A DNA stretch of 32,522 bases. Source: JAAGZL01 sp964628835. Its GTDB lineage: Bacteria; Pseudomonadota; Gammaproteobacteria; Chromatiales; Chromatiaceae. Below the pieces are notes generated by a model. That model did no database searches. It was not told the origin of the DNA and saw only the letters and a list, made by a program, of their open reading frames with translations. Position 1 is the stretch's first letter, and the number at the start of each line of letters is the position of its first letter. The translations under genes were made by a program, and so were the position numbers. Positions 16,535 through 24,194 of this stretch are shown here, in pieces. Where the stretch lies: contig CAZVME010000038.1 of assembly GCA_964628835.1 (NCBI GenBank), positions 1-32,522 on the forward strand. Reading direction: 5' to 3'.

Positions 16535-17371
16535 TCAAGATATTGGTGCATCTTTTTTTTCTCCGGCATAGGCCATGGAGATGAGTACCAAGCCGGCAAC
16601 CAGCATCGGCAGGGTTAGCAGCTGCCCCATAGTAAACCAGTCAAAGGCCAGATAACCGATATGGGCATCTGGCATACGTACGAACTCCACTGCAAAGCGA
16701 AACAGGCCATAACAGAACAGGAACAGTCCCGATATCGCCATCATGGGCCTAGGGCGCAGCGAGTAGATCCACAGAATAAGAAACAGCAGCAGGCCCTCCA
16801 GCCCGGCCTCATACAGCTGACTGGGATGCAGCGGCGCACTGAAACCGGTAGAGACCCCGCCACAGGCGTCAGCGAAACGGACACAGGGCACCTGCACCGC
16901 CCAAGGTAGATCCGCAGCCCGCCCCCAGAGCTCTCCATTGATGAAATTCCCAATCCGACCAGCAAACAGCCCCACCGGAACCATGGGGGCGATAAAGTCG
17001 GTCAGCTCAAAAAAACGATGGCCGGCGCTGCGTCCAAACAACCACATGGCCAGCAACACACCAATCAGGCCACCATGGAACGACATACCGCCATCCCAGA
17101 TTTTAAACAGATAGAGTGGATTGCTCAGAAACTCAGACATACCGTAGAACAGGACATAGCCCACACGTCCGCCAACAATCACCCCCAGGGCCCCATAGAA
17201 CAGTAGATCATCTATGCGTTGCGGATTCTGTTCCAGCCCGATGCGATCCGCGCGCAGGCGCATCAGCAGCCAGCTCACACCAAATCCCGCCAGGTACATA
17301 AAACCGTACCAGTGGATGCTAAGTGGGCCGATAGAGAATATGACCGGATCTATATCTGGATAGGACAGCAT
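16535..17371 (-). CDS. lgt: Prolipoprotein diacylglyceryl transferase
   Basis: Lgt transfers diacylglycerol from phosphatidylglycerol to the lipobox cysteine of prolipoproteins in the inner membrane. The protein has about seven membrane helices. Signatures include SIGPLSIHWYGFMYLAGF, MSFHGGLIGVLLAMW with the essential histidine, and GRIGNFINGELWGR. The ATG at 17371 gives the family-typical start MLSYPDIDPVIFSIGP and 278 residues; a GTG at 17398 would add nine residues not seen in homologues. An insertion with CVRFADACGG lies after the NGELWGR motif, at a position that varies in the family. Confidence 0.96.
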   Translation of the reverse strand: MLSYPDIDPVIFSIGPLSIHWYGFMYLAGFGVSWLLMRLRADRIGLEQNPQRIDDLLFYGALGVIVGGRVGYVLFYGMSEFLSNPLYLFKIWDGGMSFHGGLIGVLLAMWLFGRSAGHRFFELTDFIAPMVPVGLFAGRIGNFINGELWGRAADLPWAVQVPCVRFADACGGVSTGFSAPLHPSQLYEAGLEGLLLFLILWIYSLRPRPMMAISGLFLFCYGLFRFAVEFVRMPDAHIGYLAFDWFTMGQLLTLPMLVAGLVLISMAYAGEKKDAPIS

Positions 17372-17499
17372 AGGGCGGTATCTTAACACCACAGCCACCC
17401 CATGGGGTGGTTATCTGGCCAGCAAATGGGGATTAAAGATATCCATACAGGTGCCGCTATCTATACTCAGAACATCATGTGATAAGGATGATTTACACC

Positions 17500-17877
17500 A
17501 TGATCAACACCGAAGATCCAACCAAACTGAGTTCCCTTGGCCAGCGCATGCGCTTTCGGCGTCAACAGAAGGGGTGGACTCAGGAGCAACTGGCGCGTCA
17601 AGCGGGCACCAATCAGGCTGTAATCCAGAAAATTGAGAACGGCAAGAGCCTTAGACCACGCAAAATCAACGAGATAGCAGAGGTTCTGGGGGTAAACCCA
17701 GCCTGGCTGATGTTTGGTGACGAGGCGGAAAACAGCCTTAGCCCAGACGCCGTCACCGTGGCCGAGGAGTGGTCGCAACTGTCTGAACCACACCGCAGCC
17801 GAATCAAGCAGGAGATCCACGGACTCAGCCAGACGAGCTGGGACATGGATCCCTCCAGACATCGCAGAACCGGATAA
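17500..17877 (+). CDS. XRE-family helix-turn-helix regulator
   Basis: This is a 125-residue protein with a Cro/CI-type helix-turn-helix at about residues 10-65. Visible parts are LGQRMRFRRQQKGWTQEQLA, QAVIQKIENGKSLRPRKINE and VLGVNPAWLMFGDE, the classic phage-repressor-like layout. A short helical tail ends in a charged segment and no sensor domain is visible. The ATG at 17500 is preferred (AAGGA 11 bases upstream), but a GTG at 17479 and an ATG at 17488 are possible. It stands alone between divergent lgt and convergent DUF4139 genes; no target site is evident. Confidence 0.88.
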   Translation: MINTEDPTKLSSLGQRMRFRRQQKGWTQEQLARQAGTNQAVIQKIENGKSLRPRKINEIAEVLGVNPAWLMFGDEAENSLSPDAVTVAEEWSQLSEPHRSRIKQEIHGLSQTSWDMDPSRHRRTG

Positions 17878-17887
17878 ACCGAGTAAA

Positions 17888-17913
17888 GGCCCCCACAGCC
17901 AAGTGCGGGGACC
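17888..17913. terminator. GC-rich hairpin between XRE and DUF4139 genes
   Basis: GGCCCCCAC at 17888-17896 can pair with GTGCGGGGACC at 17903-17913 around a 6-base loop, with two bulged bases. It sits in the 43-base gap between convergent genes, a position fitting a shared terminator, but there is no T-run. Confidence 0.5.
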
Positions 17914-17920
17914 CGCCCCA

Positions 17921-19339
17921 TCAACCCCCAACCACCTTCACCCTCTTCTGTTTGGCATTGTAGCCATTGCGGGTGATCACCTCATGTTGCATATTGGCGC
18001 GTGCGCCCGCCGCAACCTCGGTAGTAAACTCCACACTGCGATAGTCGTGGGATTTGGCATTCAGACCACTGCGGAAGGTGACATCTCCAGGATAACTGCG
18101 TCTGATCTCCACCCGTATCTTACGGTCGGTGTAGTTACGGATACGCTGATTGAGCTGCTGATGTTCATCCCAGCCGGCCACCGTTCCCTTGTGGTCCACC
18201 GCGAAGACCCCATCACCCACCCGTTTGTACACCCGGCCCTTGTTGATACGTATCCAGATGTTGTCCCGTAACACCTTCTCCTTGATCAGCTCAAACACCA
18301 CCTCTGGATCCCCCCCCAGGTTCAGCTCTATCCGATCACCGATAGGGACATATTTAATACTCTGACCGGCCAGATAACTGAGGCCATCCCTTCCGTTGTG
18401 ACGAAACACCTGCACCTTGCCATTGGGGATGGGGGTAGCACCCAGGCCTGATTTCTTATCATTTCGTAGCAGGTAGAGCCGCACCAGACGATCACCATAC
18501 TCACTCTTTCGGTAGCGGTAGACCACCTCCACCGGCACCTTGGCGGCATCGAAGCTACGCAGCCGCTTGGACCAGCCATCGGGGATACTCTCCCGGCCCT
18601 CAATGGTGTAAATAAAGTATTCACCCAGCCCCTCTTTCTCCACCTGTTTCGGTGCTGCTGCCGACTCCTCCATGGCCATTCCGGCAACGGCATCCATGAC
18701 ACCTGGCGCCATCATCTTGCGTGCGACCTTCTGTCGCATCCGCTTGTATTCGCGCTTCTCCATCTCCTTTACCCGGTCCACCGACATCCGGGCCAGTTCG
18801 GCAATCTTCTGCACCAGGTTGATATTGCCCACCACCAGGCGTACCTGGGCATTGTCATAGGGCTCTCCCGAGCGGTTACTAATCCGCACAAAACCCTCCA
18901 TGCGCAGACTGGTCTCCGCCGGATTGGAGATGGCCACATAGTCTCCGGCCCAGCTGATACCCGAGGTGAAGTAGCTGATCTCGATACGGGCCTCGGTGTC
19001 CTGCTCCGACTGCACATTCCAGTACAGCATCTGTGGCTTGTCATGGGGGAAGGTGGTGTCCAACACCTCCAGCTGACCGGCCTTGCCCCTAAACTCCAAC
19101 TCCACCGAGGTGGGGTCAATCAGGGTGTTGGCCCAGGAGAACTGCAATGGATTCATCCCCTTTTTGAAGCTAACCAGCCTGGTCTCACGCACCAGGGTCA
19201 AATCTTCCGAGTTATAGATGGTGAGCTGTACCTGGTCCCGCCCCGGCACAGTGGAGAGGTCCAGATTCTTACCCAATGCAATACCGGAGCAACTGAGCAG
19301 AAAAAATAACAGGGCGATAATATGTCTTGGATAATTCAT
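17921..19339 (-). CDS. DUF4139 domain secreted protein (second of tandem pair)
   Basis: This 472-residue protein has a signal peptide (MNYPRHIIALLFFLLSCSGIALG). The first part contains TIYNSEDLTLVRETRLVSF and matches the N-terminal region that accompanies DUF4139. The remainder is the beta-rich DUF4139 domain (AQVRLVVGNINLVQKI, then VEVVYRYRKSEYGDRLVRLYL). A helical Met/Glu/Lys-rich insert lies about 190-245. The ATG at 19339 has GGAGG 5 bases upstream, so it is preferred to the in-frame GTG 12 bases earlier. It begins two bases after the stop of the upstream paralogue. The function of the family is unknown; it is exported, probably periplasmic. Confidence 0.88.
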   Translation of the reverse strand: MNYPRHIIALLFFLLSCSGIALGKNLDLSTVPGRDQVQLTIYNSEDLTLVRETRLVSFKKGMNPLQFSWANTLIDPTSVELEFRGKAGQLEVLDTTFPHDKPQMLYWNVQSEQDTEARIEISYFTSGISWAGDYVAISNPAETSLRMEGFVRISNRSGEPYDNAQVRLVVGNINLVQKIAELARMSVDRVKEMEKREYKRMRQKVARKMMAPGVMDAVAGMAMEESAAAPKQVEKEGLGEYFIYTIEGRESIPDGWSKRLRSFDAAKVPVEVVYRYRKSEYGDRLVRLYLLRNDKKSGLGATPIPNGKVQVFRHNGRDGLSYLAGQSIKYVPIGDRIELNLGGDPEVVFELIKEKVLRDNIWIRINKGRVYKRVGDGVFAVDHKGTVAGWDEHQQLNQRIRNYTDRKIRVEIRRSYPGDVTFRSGLNAKSHDYRSVEFTTEVAAGARANMQHEVITRNGYNAKQKRVKVVGG

Positions 19340-19341
19340 CT

Positions 19342-20526
19342 CTACCTCCACTCGTTCTGCAGCATCAGGTGCAGTCTGTAGATCTGTTTCTGCACCTTGC
19401 CAGAACCTTTTTGTGGCACCAGATCGGCATGGAACAGCAGCCTGTCGGCATCCGATTTTTCTGGGTCAGGGCCAGCTGGCAGCGTGGTATCACGCCCCAG
19501 CTTCCACTGCACATCCCGTCTGTTGTTTAGTCCCAGCTCCGCCCTTAACTTAGGTAGCTGCTCCCTAATATCCAGCGTCACCGGCTTATCCTTAAAGTTC
19601 TCCACCTCATACTTCACCACCACATCATAGTTATACAGATTACCGCTGATCTTTTTGCGCTCCCTGCGTTCTATGGTGCGCTTCACCACGATATCGCGCG
19701 CCACTCCCAGATAGAGTTCCATCTCATCATCCTTGGGGGTGAAGCGGCCCCAATCCTCACCCACAAAGGTGGTGCCACCCTTTCCATCCTGTTGAAATAT
19801 GCGTGCCTTACCAAAGGGCAGAGCCACCTGCCCCAGCCCATGCGCGGCATCGTTCTTCAACACATAGTGCATGGGCACCTTGAGTTTTTTCTTGGCCGCC
19901 TGGATATAACCGTACTCACTAACATCCACGGTATACCGCTTCTGCACCTGCACCCTATCGTAACGTTTCAGCAGCAGATCCTTGGTCTCATTCAGACCCA
20001 CCGGACGCTGGACCTGATCACCAAACCCCACCCAGAGCTGACCCTGGGCATAAGACTCATTGGAGTGGTTCTTTAACCGCAGGTACTGGGCCAGATGCAG
20101 ACTACTCTCATCCTTGGTAGCCACCGCCCTATAGTGAAAGGTCTTAACCAACCCGCCCAGCAGGTAGCTGATACGCACCCGGGCCGAACCCGAACGTCCA
20201 GCCCCCACCCTCCATACCAGGGCATTCTCATTGGGTGGATAACTCACCGACAGCACCTTGGCATCCACCTCCGATTCGCTTTGCGCCGGTAGCATCCGGA
20301 ACAGGATTGAGTCAGCGTCTATGCGGGTATTGGCCCAGGAAAAATCCACTTGATTGACCCCTTTTATCAGAGGCACAATGCGCTCCTCCTCCACCAGAGT
20401 GGCTTGGGCATTGTCCAACTGGATCTCCACCCGCTCCCGCACCGGCAGGGTAATGAGCTTGATCCGCGCCATGGTCTCCAGCGGTATGGCCGCCAGTAGC
20501 AAAAGTGGCAGTAGCCTGATGTGCAT
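19342..20526 (-). CDS. DUF4139 domain secreted protein (first of tandem pair)
   Basis: This 394-residue protein has a signal peptide of about 20 residues (MHIRLLPLLLLAAIPLETMA). It shares with its downstream neighbour the layout of an N-terminal strand segment (QATLVEEERIVPLIKGVNQVDFSWANTRID) and a DUF4139 domain. Matching phrases are QVDFSWANTRID against PLQFSWANTLID, and a common RISYLxxG or EISYFTSG strand. The two are therefore diverged paralogues in one operon. CGGAG lies before the ATG. No enzymatic residues are apparent, and the role is unknown. Confidence 0.87.
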   Translation of the reverse strand: MHIRLLPLLLLAAIPLETMARIKLITLPVRERVEIQLDNAQATLVEEERIVPLIKGVNQVDFSWANTRIDADSILFRMLPAQSESEVDAKVLSVSYPPNENALVWRVGAGRSGSARVRISYLLGGLVKTFHYRAVATKDESSLHLAQYLRLKNHSNESYAQGQLWVGFGDQVQRPVGLNETKDLLLKRYDRVQVQKRYTVDVSEYGYIQAAKKKLKVPMHYVLKNDAAHGLGQVALPFGKARIFQQDGKGGTTFVGEDWGRFTPKDDEMELYLGVARDIVVKRTIERRERKKISGNLYNYDVVVKYEVENFKDKPVTLDIREQLPKLRAELGLNNRRDVQWKLGRDTTLPAGPDPEKSDADRLLFHADLVPQKGSGKVQKQIYRLHLMLQNEWR

Positions 20527-20889
20527 TGAATTTTCTCCGTATATGCGAGAGGTAGTTCTCAGTAGCTATAACGCACAGATCAGCAGATGGGGTTATTTAT
20601 AGAACCTCCCCCAGCTGCAAACAAATCCGGCGTCGCTCACCTCAACACGAGTATAGGCACTATTACTACTGCAACCAGGGGTGATCAATGCAGCTTTCTA
20701 AGGCCATGACTGCCACTCCAGTGACCTGCTTCACAGAACCACGGCTACAGACACATGAGCGGGAACAAATCCCATATACTCAACCGCACAGATAATAATC
20801 ACCTACGGAACAGATTTTTTGATCAGGACGACTCAGTATTATTCACTAGTACCACTGCATAAACTCTAGGTCCATAAGGAACAGACAGC
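20527..20889. other. 363-base intergenic stretch, no gene recognised
   Basis: This is the divergent spacer between the DUF4139 pair and the DUF302 gene, so it must hold promoters for both. I found no convincing -35/-10 pair, no strong dyad, no RNA gene and no decayed coding sequence. Composition is moderately AT-rich toward the right end. Confidence 0.5.
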
Positions 20890-21342
20890 ATGCGATATCC
20901 ACTCTTTATAACTACCCTGTTTTTTCTATCCATCTCTATCGCCACTGCCGGCAGCGGCATGGTCAGCATCCAGAGCGCATACGACGTGACCACCACAGCC
21001 GATCGACTTGAGGCCGCCATCGACAAGAATGGTATGACTGTATTTACCCGGATCAACCACGCAGAGGGGGCCATGAATGTGGGTATGCAACTGCGCCCCA
21101 CCGAGTTGATAATCTTTGGTAATCCCAAGGTGGGTACACCACTGATGCAGTGCAGCCATAGTGCGGCGATGGATCTGCCGCAAAAGGCCCTGGTATGGCA
21201 GGACGCAAAGGGACAGGTGTGGTTTTCCTATAACGACCCGGTCTGGCTGGTTGGGCGGCACAACATTACCGGATGCAACGATCTGCTGAAACAGGTCAGT
21301 GGCACCCTAATGAATTTTGCTACGGCGGCAACCAGCCGCTAG
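20890..21342 (+). CDS. DUF302 domain protein, exported
   Basis: This is a 150-residue protein. A signal peptide (MRYPLFITTLFFLSISIATAGS) is followed by one DUF302 domain with the characteristic KNGMTVFTRINHAEGA and LRPTELIIFGNPKVGTPLMQ. These domains are small alpha/beta modules of unknown biochemical role, often seen in sulfur-oxidising and other environmental proteobacteria. AAGGA precedes the ATG. It is monocistronic and converges on the rlmI-like gene with about 20 bases between; a weak 5-bp stem (21342-21357) lies there. Confidence 0.9.
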   Translation: MRYPLFITTLFFLSISIATAGSGMVSIQSAYDVTTTADRLEAAIDKNGMTVFTRINHAEGAMNVGMQLRPTELIIFGNPKVGTPLMQCSHSAAMDLPQKALVWQDAKGQVWFSYNDPVWLVGRHNITGCNDLLKQVSGTLMNFATAATSR

Positions 21343-21363
21343 CTGGCCATAACCAGCACAGAC

Positions 21364-22560
21364 CTAGAACGCTGGCAACACCCTGAGATAGAAGGTCTTC
21401 AGATAGGCGGTCTCCGGGATCGCCGGGTGAATGGGATGATCTGTCGCCTGCTGCCCCTGTTCCAGTAGCTGCACAAAGCGATCATTGTGCCGACCCGCCT
21501 GCTGCACCATCTGTAGCAGACTCTCCTGGGACATGTGGTGGGAACAGGAGGAGGTAATCAGGATGCCGTCTTTGGACAACAGCTGCATCGCGGCCTGGTT
21601 CAGGCGCTTATAAGCCAGTGTCCCCTCCTTGGTATCCTTGCGCTTTTTAATAAAAGCCGGCGGGTCCAGGATAATCACATCAAAATGTTCCCTCTCACTG
21701 CGCAGGTCCCTTAGGGCATCGAAGGCATTGGCACGCAGAGTGCCTAGCTTGTCAGACTGTCCATTGCTGGCAGCATTGGCCTCCACCATCTCCAAGGCAC
21801 TGGCAGATGTATCCACACACATCACCTCTTTAGCCCCCATGGCAGCGGCCTGTACACCCCAGGCCCCCACATAGCTGCACACATCCAGCACCCGCCCACC
21901 CTGGATATAGCGGGCCATACGCGCGCGGTTGTCCGCCTGGTCATAGAACCAGCCGGTCTTCTGGCCCTCCTGGGACTGAACCTGAAACTTCAGCCCACCC
22001 TCTTCCAGGATCAGCAGCTCCGGCACCTTGCCTGAAGCCAGTTCAATATATTGATCCAGACCCTCCTGCACCCGCACCGAACCGTCATTGCGCAGCAGGA
22101 TCCCAGCAGGCTTGAGTACCTTCTCGATAGCAGCCACCACCTCTGCCTTCATCAGCTCCATACCCGCAGTGGTGATCTGAGCCACCACTAGATCGCCATA
22201 GCGATCCACCACCAACCCGGGCAGACCATCACTCTCACCAAACACCAGACGGTAATAGGGCTTGGCATGGATGCGTTCACGCAGGGAGAGGGCAATCTTC
22301 AGGCGGTGCACTAGCAGAGACCCGGTGAGTGGATGCTCCCGGTCCCGGCTTACCACGCGGGCGCAGATCAGTGAGTTAGGGTTCACATAACCGGAACCCA
22401 GCCACTTCCCCTGGTGGTTGACTATATCCACCGCCTGCCCCGGCTCCATCCCCTTCAGCGGCGTGGCCTTGGTATCCACCTCGTTACTGTAGACCCAGCA
22501 GTGGCCGAAACGGAGACGACGATCCTGGTTTTTGTTTAAACGGAGTTGGGCGCTGCTCAT
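21364..22560 (-). CDS. rlmI: Class I SAM-dependent rRNA (cytosine-C5) methyltransferase, RlmI-like
   Basis: RlmI methylates C1962 of 23S rRNA. The protein has an N-terminal PUA-like domain (about 1-75, RLNKNQDRRLRFGHCWVYSNEV), a central EEHEE region with FGESDGLPGLVVDRYG, and a Rossmann methyltransferase domain. SAM and catalytic motifs are VLDVCSYVGAWGVQAAAMGA, IILDPPAFIKKRKD and ITSSCSHHMS, the last with the catalytic cysteine. The ATG at 22560 is preferred to a TTG at 22581 that would add seven residues. It is divergent from the padR gene. Assignment to the exact rRNA position is by family. Confidence 0.92.
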   Translation of the reverse strand: MSSAQLRLNKNQDRRLRFGHCWVYSNEVDTKATPLKGMEPGQAVDIVNHQGKWLGSGYVNPNSLICARVVSRDREHPLTGSLLVHRLKIALSLRERIHAKPYYRLVFGESDGLPGLVVDRYGDLVVAQITTAGMELMKAEVVAAIEKVLKPAGILLRNDGSVRVQEGLDQYIELASGKVPELLILEEGGLKFQVQSQEGQKTGWFYDQADNRARMARYIQGGRVLDVCSYVGAWGVQAAAMGAKEVMCVDTSASALEMVEANAASNGQSDKLGTLRANAFDALRDLRSEREHFDVIILDPPAFIKKRKDTKEGTLAYKRLNQAAMQLLSKDGILITSSCSHHMSQESLLQMVQQAGRHNDRFVQLLEQGQQATDHPIHPAIPETAYLKTFYLRVLPAF

Positions 22561-22632
22561 CTCATGGTTGCCTGTATTCAATTAATACTATCCCACGTTC
22601 GGGTTAGTAAACGGTGCGCAAGGGTAACAGAT

Positions 22633-22661
22633 TTGACCGCATCAATCTCCCTGCATATATT
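22633..22661 (+). promoter_or_regulatory. Sigma-70 promoter of the padR gene
   Basis: TTGACC (22633-22638) and TATATT (22656-22661) are separated by exactly 17 bases and lie 39 bases upstream of the padR ATG. The leader would be about 30 bases with no clear Shine-Dalgarno site. Confidence 0.7.
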
Positions 22662-22681
22662 GCTTCGATATATATTGATGC
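22639..22681. promoter_or_regulatory. Dyad overlapping the padR -10 box, probable PadR operator
   Basis: GCATCAAT at 22639-22646 is mirrored by ATTGATGC at 22674-22681. Inside it, ATATAT at 22655-22660 recurs at 22668-22673. PadR proteins commonly repress their own operon from AT-rich dyads at the promoter, and this one covers the -10 element. Binding is inferred. Confidence 0.5.
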
Positions 22682-22699
22682 GATACACTCTGCGCTATT

Positions 22700-23248
22700 A
22701 TGGATATCAACAACCTCTGCCTGGGGGCACTCTGCCTCAGCGACGCCTCCGGCTACGAAATCAAGAAGATGTTCGAAGAGTCATTCAGCCATTTTCAGGC
22801 GGTGAGTTTCGGTTCCATCTACCCCGCCCTGGCCCGACTCTCAGAGCAGGGACTGGTGCACTTTCACGCAGAGACCCAGGAGAAACGCCCCACCAAGAAA
22901 GTGTTCAGCATCACCCCAGAGGGACGCCAGCACTTCTTCGACAACCTGATGGCAACGGAACCTGCAGAACAGTATCGCAGTGACTTCATGGTACTGATGA
23001 TGTTTGCCCACCTGCTGCCGGAGCGGCGCCTGGAGGAGATCATGCAGAGCCAGATCAGCCAGGTGTCCGCAGAGCTGAAGATCCTGAAAGGGGTCAGCGC
23101 CGAGTGTTGCCAGCTTACACCAGGGATGTGTTTCACCCTGGAGTATGGAATAGCCGCCAACACCGCCGTACTGGAACTACTGAAACGGCGTCACCAGCCG
23201 CTACTGCAAGAGATAGTGCACCACCAAAAGCAAGGTAAGAAGAGATGA
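22700..23248 (+). CDS. PadR-family transcriptional regulator
   Basis: This 182-residue protein has the PadR winged helix at about residues 1-85: ICLGALCLS-like start, then SGYEIKKMFEESFSHF, SFGSIYPALARLSEQGLV and VFSITPEGRQHF. A helical C-terminal dimerisation domain follows. Such regulators typically sense toxic small molecules and repress a following efflux operon. Here the ATG of the next reading frame overlaps the padR stop (ATGA), the usual operon arrangement, but that frame is only a 41-codon remnant. The regulator may now be an orphan or act elsewhere. Confidence 0.93.
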   Translation: MDINNLCLGALCLSDASGYEIKKMFEESFSHFQAVSFGSIYPALARLSEQGLVHFHAETQEKRPTKKVFSITPEGRQHFFDNLMATEPAEQYRSDFMVLMMFAHLLPERRLEEIMQSQISQVSAELKILKGVSAECCQLTPGMCFTLEYGIAANTAVLELLKRRHQPLLQEIVHHQKQGKKR

Positions 23249-23370
23249 AAACAGTTTCAGCCCTACTGCTACTGACTTTATTGACCACATCTGTCCAGGG
23301 TGAACCACGGACAACCAATGTGACCGTTGCCACACTGGAGAGGGTCCAGCCTGAGCAGAAAGAAATCTAA
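23245..23370 (+). pseudogene. Remnant of a secreted protein, possibly an RND efflux adaptor (MFP)
   Basis: This is a 41-codon frame with a clean signal peptide (MKTVSALLLLTLLTTSVQG) followed by VTVATLERVQP, the style of the first strand of HlyD/MFP membrane-fusion proteins. It stops at TAA 12 bases before an inverted-repeat element at 23383. PadR genes are often followed by an adaptor and an RND pump; none is present. This looks like the 5' stub of such an operon cut off by a deletion ending at the element. A small intact exported peptide is less likely. Confidence 0.5.
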
Positions 23371-23382
23371 CCCAGAGGCGTA

Positions 23383-23452
23383 GGGGCCGGAGTCAACCCA
23401 ACCACCCATGTTTATCTTATACGATAATACTATCTAGATTGACTCCGACCCC
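23383..23452. repeat. 70-bp palindromic element, copy 1
   Basis: The left arm GGGGCCGGAGTCAA (23383-23396) is inverted at TTGACTCCGACCCC (23439-23452), with one mismatch. The core is AT-rich. It shares its termini with the copies at 25466 and 26267. It lies between the truncated padR-linked frame and the end of moaE, where it could also act as a terminator. Confidence 0.85.
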
Positions 23453-23474
23453 TGGTACTAAAACCCAACAGGCT

Positions 23475-23936
23475 CTAAGACCAGCGTTCCTCGGCCTCAG
23501 AGTCGCCATGCCTGGCATCCACCCAACGCTCACCATCTGGTGTGCTCTCTTTCTTCCAGAATGGGGCCCTGGTCTTTAGAAAATCGATCACAAACTCACA
23601 GGCCTGGAAGGCCTCACCCCGGTGGGCACTAGCCACTGCCACCAACACGATGGGGTCCAACGGCTTTAGTTCACCCACCCGGTGGATCACCCGGATACCC
23701 ATCAGTTCCCAGCGTTGATCGGCCTCATCCACGATGGCCTGCAGCGCCTTCTCGGTCATACCCGGATAGTGTTCCAGGGTCATGGTGCTGACCTGGTCAC
23801 CTTCGTTGATATCACGCATCTGACCAAGAAACGCAACCACCGCGCCGATGGCTGGATTTGCAGTACGCATCTGTTCCTGGATCGCAGAGATATCAAACGG
23901 CTCTTTTTGGACAGATATCTGGTTCATTGCACTCAC
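23475..23936 (-). CDS. moaE: Molybdopterin synthase catalytic subunit MoaE
   Basis: MoaE binds cyclic pyranopterin phosphate and receives sulfur from the MoaD C-terminus to make molybdopterin. The 153 residues are normal. Visible motifs are GAVVAFLGQMRD, LEHYPGMTEKALQAIVDEA, RVIHRVGELKPLDPIVLVAVASAHR and the catalytic lysine segment KTRAPFWKKE. moaD ends three bases upstream, so the pair is translated together. The transcript probably ends at the palindromic element just downstream. Confidence 0.97.
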   Translation of the reverse strand: MSAMNQISVQKEPFDISAIQEQMRTANPAIGAVVAFLGQMRDINEGDQVSTMTLEHYPGMTEKALQAIVDEADQRWELMGIRVIHRVGELKPLDPIVLVAVASAHRGEAFQACEFVIDFLKTRAPFWKKESTPDGERWVDARHGDSEAEERWS

Positions 23937-23939
23937 CTA

Positions 23940-24194
23940 TCAGCCGCCAGTAACTGGGGGGAAGAACGCCACTTCATCACCATCTTTGACCCTGGCATCT
24001 GCATCCGCCACCTCCTGGTTCAGCGCCATCAATACCATCTGATCCTCAGCCAGCACCTCGGCCCACTCAGAACCACGCTGCTTCAGTAGCTTGATGATAG
24101 CCGCAATATCCGGCAGTTCTGGGCTGGCATCAAACTCCAGCATCTCGGTATCCAACTGCTCTCGCAATCGGGCAAAAAACAGGACCTTGATCAT
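23940..24194 (-). CDS. moaD: Molybdopterin synthase sulfur-carrier subunit MoaD
   Basis: This 84-residue ubiquitin-like protein begins MIKVLFFARLREQL. It ends in the diagnostic Gly-Gly (PPVTGG) whose terminal glycine is adenylated and thiocarboxylated. Its ATG overlaps the moeA stop (TAATG), implying coupled translation, and moaE follows after three bases. Confidence 0.97.
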   Translation of the reverse strand: MIKVLFFARLREQLDTEMLEFDASPELPDIAAIIKLLKQRGSEWAEVLAEDQMVLMALNQEVADADARVKDGDEVAFFPPVTGG

